From positions 7,597,001-7,661,000 of the forward strand of contig NZ_LT963352.1 in the NCBI RefSeq assembly GCF_900236475.1: a stretch of 64,000 nucleotides of DNA, given 5' to 3'. Below, in pieces: positions 50,040 through 58,227 of the stretch. A program made the translations under genes and the position numbers. This stretch comes from Streptomyces chartreusis NRRL 3882 (GTDB lineage Bacteria; Actinomycetota; Actinomycetes; Streptomycetales; Streptomycetaceae). Positions within the stretch are counted from its first letter, which is position 1, and each line of letters starts with the position of its first letter. Below the pieces are notes generated by a model. That model was not told the origin of the DNA. It searched no databases and worked only from the letters and a program-made list of their open reading frames with translations.

Positions 50040-50149
50040 GCACCCACTGTGACCGAACGGTGTTGCGTGATCACGAACGCATTGTGACTGGCGGGTAAAA
50101 GGGACGGCTTGCCCTCTTTATCGACCCTTCAAACGTTGCGCACTGTACC

Positions 50150-51724
50150 TCACTGGCCGACCAGGCCCGGCTGGAGCACCTTCGTGAACAGCACGGTTCC
50201 GTCCTGCTCGCGCAGACGTACCGTCAGCTCGCCGCTGCCGCCGTCGATGTCCACCTCGCCGAAGAACTGGTAGCCGCCGGCGGGGGAGACGTTGGCGGTC
50301 GTCGGCGCCTTCAGGAACACACGGTCGGGACCGAAGGTGCCGTCGAGCGTGTTCGCGGGGAAGGCGCCGGCGTTCAGCGGGCCCGACACGAACTCCCAGA
50401 ACGGCTCGAAGTCGGTGAAGGCGGCCCGCGACGGCTGGTAGTGCTGCGCCGAGGTGTAGTGGACGTCGGCGGTGAGCCACACCGTGCCGGTGATCCGGCG
50501 GTGCTTGATGAAACGCAGCAGCTCCGCGATCTGGAGCTCACGGCCCAGCGGGGCGCCGGGGTCGCCCTGGGCGACGGCCTCGATGTTCGGCTTGCCGTCG
50601 CCGGTGTCCGGGACGACCAGGCCGATCGGCATGTCGGAGGCGATCACCTTCCACACCGCGCGGGAGCGGGACAGCTCGCGCTTGAGCCACTCCAGTTGCT
50701 CGCGGCCGAGGATGCCCTGCGGGTCCGTGGGCTGGTCGTCCGGCGAGTTGGCGTTGCGGTAGGTGCGCATGTCCAGCACGAAGACGTCCAGCAGCGGGCC
50801 GTGGTGCTGCACGCGGTAGACGCGGCCGTCGGGGCGGCGCAGCGTGGAGATCGGGAAGTACTCCGAGAAGGCACGCCGGGCGCGGGCGGCGAGCACGTCG
50901 ACGTTCTTCTCGGTGTACCGGGTGTCGCCGAGGATCTCGCCCGGGTACCAGTTGTTGGTGACCTCGTGGTCGTCCCACTGGATGATGGACGGGACCTGGG
51001 CGTTGAAGGCACGCAGGTTCTCGTCCAGCAGGTTGTACCGGAAGTTGCCGCGGAACTCCGCCAGGGTCTCGGCGACCTTCGCCTTCTCCTCGGTGGTGAT
51101 GTTCCGCCAGGTGCGCCCGTCGGGCAGGGCCACGGTCTCGGTGAGGGGGCCGTCGGCGTAGATGTTGTCGCCGCTGCAGATGAAGAAGTCCGGGTCGAGG
51201 GCGGCCATCGCCTGGTAGATCCGGTAGCCGCCGAGCTCCGGGTTGATGCCCCAGCCCTGCCCGGCCAGGTCGCCGGACCAGACGAACCGTACGCCGTCAC
51301 GGCGCTTGTCGGACGCCGTGCGGAAGGTGCCGGTGACCGGCTCGCCGGTGCGGCGCGGGTCGTCCGGGTCGGCGAGCAGCACCCGGTAGTGGATCTGCTC
51401 GCCGGACGGCAGGCCGTGCAGCCGGGTCGTGCCGGTGAAGTCGGTACCCGGGCCCAGCAGCGGGCCGTGCCATCTGCGCGGGTTGCGGAACGACTCGGTC
51501 GCCGACGTCTCGACGACCATCCGGGCGGGCCGGTCGGATCGCACCCACACCAGCCCGGAGTCGCGGGTCACGTCTCCGGCCTGCACGCCCCACCCCGCCT
51601 TCGGACGCCCCGACAGCGCGAAGGCCGGAGCCTCGCCGAGAGCGGTGGGCAGGGTGAGGGCCGCCGACGCGGCGAGGGAGCCGCGCAGGACGCTACGGCG
51701 CGCGGGGAGCGGACGGTGTGACAT
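50150..51724 (-). CDS. phoD: PhoD-type alkaline phosphatase/phosphodiesterase, Tat-secreted
   Basis: A 524-aa secreted phosphatase. The signal has a twin-arginine ARRSVLRGS (R9-R10) and the hydrophobic run AASAALTLPTALG. Metal-site blocks SGDNIYADGP, WDDHEVTNNW and TADVHYTSAQHYQP match PhoD, which uses Ca and Fe and releases phosphate from phosphodiesters and monoesters. ATG 51724 has GGAGG upstream; longer frames lack a signal. A PHO-box-like direct repeat lies 67 nt upstream, so phosphate starvation control by PhoP is likely. Confidence 0.92.
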   Translation of the reverse strand: MSHRPLPARRSVLRGSLAASAALTLPTALGEAPAFALSGRPKAGWGVQAGDVTRDSGLVWVRSDRPARMVVETSATESFRNPRRWHGPLLGPGTDFTGTTRLHGLPSGEQIHYRVLLADPDDPRRTGEPVTGTFRTASDKRRDGVRFVWSGDLAGQGWGINPELGGYRIYQAMAALDPDFFICSGDNIYADGPLTETVALPDGRTWRNITTEEKAKVAETLAEFRGNFRYNLLDENLRAFNAQVPSIIQWDDHEVTNNWYPGEILGDTRYTEKNVDVLAARARRAFSEYFPISTLRRPDGRVYRVQHHGPLLDVFVLDMRTYRNANSPDDQPTDPQGILGREQLEWLKRELSRSRAVWKVIASDMPIGLVVPDTGDGKPNIEAVAQGDPGAPLGRELQIAELLRFIKHRRITGTVWLTADVHYTSAQHYQPSRAAFTDFEPFWEFVSGPLNAGAFPANTLDGTFGPDRVFLKAPTTANVSPAGGYQFFGEVDIDGGSGELTVRLREQDGTVLFTKVLQPGLVGQ

Positions 51725-51790
51725 GGATGCGCCTCCAGGGACGGGATCCGGCCAGTGTGCACAGCAACAACTACTGGCACGCCGCAGCGC

Positions 51791-51812
51791 ACACACGAAC
51801 CCCAAGTGAACA
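51791..51812 (-). promoter_or_regulatory. PHO box-like direct repeat upstream of phoD
   Basis: On the minus strand GTTCACTTGGG is followed directly by GTTCGTGTGTG, two 11-nt units matching the GTTCACC-type direct repeat bound by PhoP in Streptomyces. GGTCA lies just before them. The second unit is weaker. Confidence 0.6.
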
Positions 51813-51859
51813 ACTGACCGCGGGTGGAGCGGAACCGGCGGAACCCGCTCCGCCGGGGG

Positions 51860-53293
51860 TCACGCCGTGGCCGCCTCCGCCATGAGGCGTATGCCCTCGT
51901 GGATCCGGGCGGGCGGCACGTGCGCGTAGCCCAGCACGAGCCGTATCCGCTTCGGCCCGTCGGCCTCCTCCTCCCGCGCGGGACGCGGGTGTGTGTAGGC
52001 CGAAAGGGGGCGTACCGCCACCCCGGCCGCCGTGACGCGGGTGAGGAAACGGCCCTCGGGGCCGTAGCACTCCGGCAGCGTGGCGATCACGTGCAGGCCC
52101 GCGGCGATGCCCGAGACCCGGGAGCCGGGGAAGTGCTCGTCGAGGGCGGCGGTCAGGGCGTCACGGCGCTCGCGGTAGGCGCGCTGGCAGCGGCGCAACT
52201 GGCGGTCGTAGTCGCCGCGTTCCAGGAAGCGGGCGAAGAGCGCCTGGTCCAGGGCCGGGTGGCCGAGGTCCATGGTGCGCTTGCGTTCGACGATCTCCTC
52301 CGCCCAGGACTCGGGCACCAGCAGCCAGCCCAGCCGCAGCCCCGGCGCGAGGGACTTGCTGACCGAGCCCGTGTAGGCGACGCGGTCCGGGTCGAGGCCC
52401 TGGAGCGCGCCGACGGGAGCGCGGTCGTAGCGGAAGTCGCCGTCGTAGTCGTCCTCCAGGACGATGCCGTCCACGGACCGCGCCCAGTCCAGCAGTTCGG
52501 CGCGACGGCGGGCCGAGTAGGCGATGCCGGTGGGGAACTGGTGGGACGGCGTCGTCACCACGGCCCGTACGCCCGACGCCCGCAGCGGCTCCAGGGCGAT
52601 TCCCTCGCCGTCCACGGGCAGCGGCACGGCGGTGACCCCGGCCGAGGCGTACAGCGCGTCGTGCTGGGGACTGCCCGGGTCCTCCACACCCACCGTGCGC
52701 ACCCCGCGCGCGTGCAGCGCGAAGCCCAGCAGCGTCGTCGCCTGGGCCACTCCGGAGACCACCACGATCCGCTCCGGGTCGGCCACCACACCGCGCCGCC
52801 GGGCGAGCAGTCCGGCCAGCGCGGTACGCAGCCGGGGCAGCCCGCGCGGATCGGGGTACCCCAGCTCCTGGTGCGGCAGTTCCGCCAGCACACCGCGCTG
52901 CGCGGCGGCCCACGCCGTGCGCGGGAACAGCGACAGGTCCGGCGTCCCGGGCACGAAGTCCGCCCGGGCACCGGGGGAGCGCGGAGCGAGGTCGTGCGCC
53001 CGCGCCCGGGCGGCCCGTACGGCCGAGCCGACCCACGTCCCGGCGCCCCGGCCGCTGCGCAGGTAGCCCTCCGCGGTCAGCTGCTCGTACGCCTCCGTGA
53101 TCAGCCCGCGCGACACTCCCAGGTCCGCCGCGAGGTCCCGGCTCGACGGCAGCCGCGTGCCCGGCGCGAGCCGGCCCGAGCGGACCGCCTCGCGCAGCGC
53201 GGCCTGAAGAGAACGGCCACGCGTGCGTGCCGGTGCCGAAGCGGCCGGGAGCAGCAACTCCCAGGCGGGCGACGCGGACTCGTTGCGGTTCAT
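51860..53293 (-). CDS. MocR/PdxR-type GntR-aminotransferase regulator
   Basis: A 477-aa regulator. An N-terminal GntR winged helix (residues about 25-90; LQAALREAVRSGRLAPGTRLPSSRDLAADLGVSRGLI-type spacing) is fused to a class I aminotransferase fold with YTGSVSKSLAPGLRLGW, placing the PLP lysine near residue 313. Such proteins sense PLP or PLP adducts and regulate vitamin B6 or amine metabolism. No pdx gene is adjacent, so its target is unknown. Confidence 0.9.
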   Translation of the reverse strand: MNRNESASPAWELLLPAASAPARTRGRSLQAALREAVRSGRLAPGTRLPSSRDLAADLGVSRGLITEAYEQLTAEGYLRSGRGAGTWVGSAVRAARARAHDLAPRSPGARADFVPGTPDLSLFPRTAWAAAQRGVLAELPHQELGYPDPRGLPRLRTALAGLLARRRGVVADPERIVVVSGVAQATTLLGFALHARGVRTVGVEDPGSPQHDALYASAGVTAVPLPVDGEGIALEPLRASGVRAVVTTPSHQFPTGIAYSARRRAELLDWARSVDGIVLEDDYDGDFRYDRAPVGALQGLDPDRVAYTGSVSKSLAPGLRLGWLLVPESWAEEIVERKRTMDLGHPALDQALFARFLERGDYDRQLRRCQRAYRERRDALTAALDEHFPGSRVSGIAAGLHVIATLPECYGPEGRFLTRVTAAGVAVRPLSAYTHPRPAREEEADGPKRIRLVLGYAHVPPARIHEGIRLMAEAATA

Positions 53294-53380
53294 GCGGTCA
53301 GTCTGCCGGATCCGCTGGCGGGCTTCCCGCCACGAGGGGGACGTCCTGTTGCCACGCCCGACGGGCTGGTCGTCCGGTCC

Positions 53381-54211
53381 TCAGCGGCTGCCGTCGAGGA
53401 CGACCCGGGCGACCAGCGCCGGGTCGTCGTTCATCGGGACGTGGCCGCAGCCGGGCAGCCGTACCAGCCGGGCGCGGGGGATGACGCTCTTGGCGCGCAC
53501 GCCCTGGCGGGGGATCAGCAGCCGGTCCCGGTTGCCCCACGCCACAGTGACCGGCGTGCCCACGATGTCGTCGGTGAACTGCACGGTCCTGCCGGAGCGG
53601 AGGGTCTCGGAGAACCCTTTGGCGCGGGCCAGCGCGAGCGTCTCGGCGACCACGGCCTCGGGCGAACGACGGCCCGGGCGGGCGTAGATGGTGCTCGTCA
53701 GCAGTGTGCGGCCGAGAGCCGGCCGAGCCAGCCGTTCGACGACCGGCAGCGGCATCCGCTGGGCTATCTGCCGCATCGTCATCAGCACCGTGAAGGCGTA
53801 GCGGCGCTCGGCCTCGTTCCAGAACCCGGCGGGGGACAGGGCGGTGACGGAGCGGACGAGCTGCGCCCGGGCCAGGTCCAGGGCCAGCAGGCCGCCCAGC
53901 GAGTTGCCCGCCACGTGCGGCCGTTCGATCTCCAGCGCCCCGAACAGCGCCGCGAGGACGGTGTTCATGGTGGGCAGGTCGTGCGCCATGCCCTCCGGCA
54001 GGGCTGGTGACTCGCCGCACCCGGGCAGGTCCACGGCGATCACGTCCCGCTCGGCGGCCAGGGCGGGTATCACCGGGTCCCACACCTGCCGGTGGTGGCC
54101 GATGCCGTGCAGCAGGAGCAACGGTTCGCCGCTGCCCTGACGCGTGTAGGACAGGGTCACGTTCCGCTCGCCGTGTGCGGAGGCGACTTCGAAGGAGACG
54201 GTGGCGGACAT
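53381..54211 (-). CDS. alpha/beta hydrolase
   Basis: A 276-aa hydrolase. LLLLHGIGHHRQVWDP is the oxyanion region, HVAGNSLGGLLALD has the nucleophile S104, and LPGCGHVPMNDDP supplies the catalytic His near residue 258. Substrate unknown. ATG 54211 has GAGGAG upstream. It is divergent from the ECF41 sigma gene, with a 10-bp palindrome in between, so it may be a sigma target. Confidence 0.88.
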   Translation of the reverse strand: MSATVSFEVASAHGERNVTLSYTRQGSGEPLLLLHGIGHHRQVWDPVIPALAAERDVIAVDLPGCGESPALPEGMAHDLPTMNTVLAALFGALEIERPHVAGNSLGGLLALDLARAQLVRSVTALSPAGFWNEAERRYAFTVLMTMRQIAQRMPLPVVERLARPALGRTLLTSTIYARPGRRSPEAVVAETLALARAKGFSETLRSGRTVQFTDDIVGTPVTVAWGNRDRLLIPRQGVRAKSVIPRARLVRLPGCGHVPMNDDPALVARVVLDGSR

Positions 54212-54260
54212 GCGGTGCTCCTCGGCTGTACTCGCTGACGGACGCCGTAGACAGCTTGTC

Positions 54261-54270
54261 AGCAATTGCT
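54261..54270. promoter_or_regulatory. palindrome AGCAATTGCT between hydrolase and sigma genes
   Basis: AGCAATTGCT is a perfect 10-bp palindrome in the 153-nt divergent region, next to GACAGCTTGTC. It lies in the only AT-rich part of the gap and may be an operator or part of a promoter. Confidence 0.35.
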
Positions 54271-54364
54271 ACCGACGGGTAGCCCCGAGGTGCCGCCACT
54301 TTCCCGGCCACGGCTGTCCGCGAGGGATGGATTCGCCTGGACAGGACCGCACCGGTGAGTTGGG

Positions 54365-55258
54365 ATGGAGCCCGTGACCACCGAGACCGCGACCGACGTC
54401 TTCGAAGCACACCGCCCCGTCCTGCTGGGCGTCGCCTACCGCATGCTGGGCCGCGTCGCCGACGCGGAGGACGTGGTCCAGGAGGCCTGGCTGCGCTGGT
54501 CGGGCAACGACCGCGGCGACGTGCGCGAACCGCGCGGCTACCTCGTACGGATCACCACCCGCCTCGCCATCGACCGGCTGCGCCAGATCAAGGCCCGCGG
54601 GGAGACCTACGTCGGCCCCTGGCTGCCCGAGCCGTACGTCACCGACTTCGGCGACACCGTGCCGGACACCGCCGAGCGGGCCGTGCTCGCGGACTCCGTC
54701 TCCCTCGCCGTCCTCGTCGTGCTGGAGTCGCTGTCGCCGCTGGAGCGGGCGGTGTTCGTGCTGCGCGAGGCCTTCGGCTTCCCGTACGCCGACATCGCCG
54801 CCATGCTCGACCGCGGCGAAGCGGCGGTGCGCCAGCTGGCCGGGCGGGCACGCAAGCACGTCGAGGAGCGGCGGCCGCGCTACGAGGTCGACCCCGCCCA
54901 GCGGCGCGACCTCACCGAACGGTTCCTCGCCGCCGCGGCGGACGGCGACCTCGAGGGGCTGATGGCGCTGCTCGCCCCGGACGTCCGGCTCGTCGGCGAC
55001 AGTGGCGGAAAGTCGCGGGCGCCGCTGCGGGTTCTCCGGACGGCGGACAAGGTGGCCCGCTTCCTCGTCGGCGCCGCGCAGAAGGGCCTCCCCGACGTCT
55101 CCGTGCGTTTCCAGGAGCTCAACGGCGGCCCGGCCGTGCTGTTCCTGTCCGGCGACAAGCTCGACTCCGTCTTCCAGCTCGATGTCGCCGACGGCCGCGT
55201 CCAGGCGGTCTACATCGTCCGCAACCCCGACAAGTTGCGCTCGCTGGCCACTGTCTAG
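54365..55258 (+). CDS. ECF41 (SigJ-like) RNA polymerase sigma factor with SnoaL-like C-terminal domain
   Basis: A 297-aa sigma factor. Region 2 (RVADAEDVVQEAWLRW) and region 4 (LSPLERAVFVLREAFGFPYADIAAML) are followed by a SnoaL-like extension from about residue 180. The ECF41 motifs WLPEP (86-90) and NPDKL (287-291) are present, and the usual DGGG is DSGG (212-215). In ECF41 the extension replaces an anti-sigma factor and controls activity in cis. The usual partner, a carboxymuconolactone decarboxylase-type or redox gene, is not adjacent; an alpha/beta hydrolase is. Confidence 0.92.
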   Translation: MEPVTTETATDVFEAHRPVLLGVAYRMLGRVADAEDVVQEAWLRWSGNDRGDVREPRGYLVRITTRLAIDRLRQIKARGETYVGPWLPEPYVTDFGDTVPDTAERAVLADSVSLAVLVVLESLSPLERAVFVLREAFGFPYADIAAMLDRGEAAVRQLAGRARKHVEERRPRYEVDPAQRRDLTERFLAAAADGDLEGLMALLAPDVRLVGDSGGKSRAPLRVLRTADKVARFLVGAAQKGLPDVSVRFQELNGGPAVLFLSGDKLDSVFQLDVADGRVQAVYIVRNPDKLRSLATV

Positions 55259-55319
55259 GAGAGCGCACCAGGAGCCCCGCAGGGGCCTCGCACGAACGTC
55301 CCGTGAACGTTCCCGGCCA

Positions 55320-55354
55320 TTGGTCTTGACCAAGGATCAGGGCCGACCTATGGT
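55320..55354 (+). promoter_or_regulatory. promoter of the GntR/UTRA gene with a dre-like operator over its -35
   Basis: TTGACC (55326-55331) and TATGGT (55349-55354) have an ideal 17-bp spacer. TTGGTC-TT-GACCAA (55320-55333) is a perfect inverted repeat that overlaps the -35. It resembles the DasR-responsive element built around TGGTCTAGACCA. This suits negative autoregulation by the downstream HutC-type GntR protein. Confidence 0.65.
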
Positions 55355-55429
55355 CGCAGAGAAGTGAAACAACCTTTAAAAAACAAGGGCGCTGAATAGC
55401 CGCCGACCACGGCGATCGCGGAGGACAGG

Positions 55430-56191
55430 GTGGGGACCACGCAGCTGGAATCGGTGCCGGAACCGAAGTACTGGCATCTCAAGACCGTGCTCAGTGAAGC
55501 GCTCGACTCGGAGTTCTCCGTGGGGGAGATCCTGCCCAACGAGCGCGACCTCGCGGCCCGCTTCGGCGTCGCCCGCGCCACGCTCCGCCAGGCCCTGGAG
55601 CAGCTCGAACTGGAGGGCAGGCTCCAGCGCCGCCGCGGTGTCGGTACGACCGTCGCGCCGCCCCGCGTGGGCGTCTCCCTCGGCACCGGTCCGCACACCT
55701 GGCCGGGCGGCCCCGAGGACGCCTGGCAGCCCGTCGACTGCACGGCGGCCGTGCCGCCCCCGGCGGTCGCCGACGCGCTGGAGACCGGCCGCGACGAACC
55801 CGTGCACATCGTGCGCCGCTCCCGCGTCTCGCACGGCCGGCCGGTGGCCGCCGAGCTGCTGTACATTCCGCGGTCCTCGGTGCCCGACCTCACCGGCATC
55901 GACGCACCGTCCGGGTCGGCACGCGCGCGTGCGGTGCTGCGCGAGCTCCAGCGGCTGCAGCTGGACCGGCAGGAGAACGCGGTGGAACTCGGCTCCGCGG
56001 GGGCCGACGACGCGAAGGAGCTGGACCGGTTGCCCGGGGCGCCCGTGCTGGTGGTGACGACGCGGTTCGTGGTCGCGGGACGTGTGGCGGCGTTGTCCGT
56101 CGCGACGTATCGCGCTGACACGTGTCGGTTGACCTTCGGGGATGCGGGGGGTGTGGAGATCCACGCCGGGCCGCAGCGGCAGGCTTCCTGA
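55430..56191 (+). CDS. GntR family (HutC/UTRA) transcriptional regulator
   Basis: A 253-aa regulator. The N-terminal winged helix (residues about 12-78: KYWHLKTVLSEAL, LPNERDLAARFGVARATLRQALEQLELEGRL-type, RRRGVGTTV) is joined to a UTRA effector domain (about 85-245) with VHIVRRSRVSHGRPVAAELLYIP. Relatives such as DasR sense amino-sugar phosphates; the ligand here is unknown. GTG 55430 has GGAGGACAGG upstream. The dre-like operator in its promoter suggests autoregulation. Confidence 0.9.
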   Translation: MGTTQLESVPEPKYWHLKTVLSEALDSEFSVGEILPNERDLAARFGVARATLRQALEQLELEGRLQRRRGVGTTVAPPRVGVSLGTGPHTWPGGPEDAWQPVDCTAAVPPPAVADALETGRDEPVHIVRRSRVSHGRPVAAELLYIPRSSVPDLTGIDAPSGSARARAVLRELQRLQLDRQENAVELGSAGADDAKELDRLPGAPVLVVTTRFVVAGRVAALSVATYRADTCRLTFGDAGGVEIHAGPQRQAS

Positions 56192-56236
56192 GCCCGACGC
56201 CGCAGGGGTGCGGTGAGTGAGGGCTGCGGGTGCGTT

Positions 56237-56291
56237 GTGGCTGAGCGCGCCCACGCGGCGGAGCCGCATGTCGGCACAGCTCCGCGCCCCT
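56237..56291 (+). repeat. dispersed intergenic repeat, longer variant, copy 4
   Basis: The sequence starts TGGCTGAGCGCGCCCACGCG and ends CTCCGCGCCCCT. It shares the ends of copies 1 and 2 but carries an internal GGCGGAGCCGC hairpin segment. It lies between the convergent GntR and ROK genes. Confidence 0.65.
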
Positions 56292-56304
56292 CGAGGGTGT
56301 TGGC

Positions 56305-57462
56305 TCAGCGGCGTGGTGTGGTCGTGCCCTCCACGCTGAAGAGCTGCTCCTCGACGTGATCCAGGGCGAGACGCAGGGCGCCCGTCGCCACTGCCGCGTC
56401 CCCCAGGCGGGACAGGGTCACCTGCGGGGGGCGCAGGCAGTAGCGGGCCAGTTCTCGGCGGAGGGGGTCCAGGACGCCGTCCAGGCCCGCTGCCCAGCCG
56501 CCGATGACGACCAGTTCCGGGTCGAGGGCGAGGATCAGCGCCGCCACGTCGTGGACCAGGCGCTGAAGGAAGCGGTCGACGGCCGCGCGGGCCCGCTGGT
56601 CGCCCTCGCGGGCCTGCGCGAAGACCTCGGCGACGGCCTGTTCGTCGAGCGGGTGCAGCGGTTCGTCCGTGGTGGACAGCAACGTCTCCGGCGTCACCTC
56701 CCGGCCGAGGAGATGCAGCGCGCCGATCTCGCCGGCCGCCCCGCCGTAGCCCCGGTGCAGCCGCCCCCCGATCAGCGAACCGGCGCCCGGGCTGAGCCCC
56801 GCCAGCACGAACACCACGTCGTCCGACTCGGTGGCCGCGCCCTTCCAGTGCTCGGCGACGGCCGCCGCGTTGGCGTCGTTCTCGACCAGGACCGGGCACT
56901 TGAACGACCTGCTCAGCCGCTCGCCCAGCCGCAGCCCCGTCCACCCGGGCAGCGCGGTGCCCAGCCGTACCGTGCCGTCCGCCTCGACGATCCCGGGCGT
57001 CGCCACGCCCACGGCCCGCAGCGAGCCGCGTGCGACACCGGCCCGGCGCAGCAGTTCGGCGACGGCCCCCCGCAGCCGCTCCAGCCGCTCGTCGGCCCCC
57101 GCCGTCTCGGGCACGTCCTTGGCCTGGGAGCCGATCACCCGGCCGTCCAGGTCGGCCAGCAGCGCGGCCACCCGGTGCGCGCCGATCTCCAGCCCCAGCA
57201 GATGCCCGGCCTCCGCCCGGAACCGGAACCGCCGCGCCGGCCGCCCCTGCCGCCGCGCGGCACCCTCCTCGGCCGCCTTCTCGACGACGAGACCGGCCTC
57301 GATGAGCCCCTCGACGACGCCCTCGACGGTCGGCCGGGACAGCCCCGTCACCCGGGTGATCTCGGTCAGCGTCGCGCAGTCCGTGGCACGCAGCGCGTGC
57401 AGCACCACCGCGGAGTTGATCCTGCGCAGCAGCGAGGGATCCCCGCCGGTCAGCCGCCCCAC
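56305..57462 (-). CDS. ROK family transcriptional regulator
   Basis: A 385-aa protein. An N-terminal MarR-like HTH (residues about 12-65: INSAVVLHALRA, LTEITRVTGLSRPTVEGVVEGLIEAG) precedes a ROK/actin-like ATPase domain with LVENDANAAAVAEHW and GYGGAAGEIGALHL. The CxCG zinc cysteines of sugar-kinase ROK members are absent, which fits a regulator rather than a glucokinase. It would sense a sugar. GTG 57462 has GGGAGGAC upstream. Confidence 0.88.
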   Translation of the reverse strand: MGRLTGGDPSLLRRINSAVVLHALRATDCATLTEITRVTGLSRPTVEGVVEGLIEAGLVVEKAAEEGAARRQGRPARRFRFRAEAGHLLGLEIGAHRVAALLADLDGRVIGSQAKDVPETAGADERLERLRGAVAELLRRAGVARGSLRAVGVATPGIVEADGTVRLGTALPGWTGLRLGERLSRSFKCPVLVENDANAAAVAEHWKGAATESDDVVFVLAGLSPGAGSLIGGRLHRGYGGAAGEIGALHLLGREVTPETLLSTTDEPLHPLDEQAVAEVFAQAREGDQRARAAVDRFLQRLVHDVAALILALDPELVVIGGWAAGLDGVLDPLRRELARYCLRPPQVTLSRLGDAAVATGALRLALDHVEEQLFSVEGTTTPRR

Positions 57463-57550
57463 CGTCCGTCCTCCCAGCTCGTGCGCGTGTTGGCCGGATC
57501 GTACTCGGCGCGGCGCACCCCGGCGAGGGGCAGGCAGCGGCCCTCGCCGA

Positions 57551-58213
57551 TCAGCCCGGCGCCACGAACCCGGACTCGTACGCCGCGATCACCGCCTGCG
57601 TGCGGTCCCTCGCTCCCAGCTTCGCCAGTACGGCGCTCACATGCGACTTCACCGTCTCGGTGCCCACGACCAGCCGGGCGGCGATCTCCGCGTTCGACAG
57701 GCCCCGCGCCATCAGCCGCAGCACCTCGCCCTCCCGCTCGGTCAGCTGGGCCCGCTCCATCGCCGCCCGTGCGGCCCGGTTCCCGCCGCCGTCGCCGTAC
57801 TCGGCGGCCAGTTGCCGCACCGAGGCGGGGAAGAGCAGCGACTCGCCCTCGGCGATCAGCCGCACCGCGTGCACGATCTCGGCCGGCCGGGCCCGCTTGA
57901 GCAGGAACCCGTCGGCACCGGCCCGCAGCGCCTCGTACACGTACTCGTCGTTCTCGAACGTCGTCACCACGAGGATCCGCGGCGGCTCGTCGACCGTCCG
58001 CAGCAGCGCCCGGGTGGCCTCGATCCCGTCCAGCAGCGGCATCCGTACGTCCATGGCGACCACGTCGGGCCGCAGCTGCCGCACGAGCGGGATCACCGCC
58101 GCCCCGTCCGCGGCCTCCCCGACCACCTCGATGTCGGGCTGTGCCTCCAGCACGGCCCGCAGACCCGCGCGTACGAGGGGTTCGTCGTCGACGAGGAGCA
58201 CGGTGATCGGCAT
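57551..58213 (-). CDS. NarL/LuxR-type response regulator
   Basis: A 220-aa response regulator. The receiver domain (1-125) has D9-D10, phosphoacceptor D55 in VVAMDVRMP, and K105-like LLKRA. The LuxR-type HTH covers about 150-212 (LTEREGEVLRLMARGLSNAEIAARL-type, GTETVKSHVSAVLAKLGARDR). ATG 58213 is 14 nt after the histidine kinase stop, forming a two-component pair. The divergent ABC transporter is its likely target. Confidence 0.93.
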   Translation of the reverse strand: MPITVLLVDDEPLVRAGLRAVLEAQPDIEVVGEAADGAAVIPLVRQLRPDVVAMDVRMPLLDGIEATRALLRTVDEPPRILVVTTFENDEYVYEALRAGADGFLLKRARPAEIVHAVRLIAEGESLLFPASVRQLAAEYGDGGGNRAARAAMERAQLTEREGEVLRLMARGLSNAEIAARLVVGTETVKSHVSAVLAKLGARDRTQAVIAAYESGFVAPG

Positions 58214-58227
58214 CGGACCAGCGTAGA

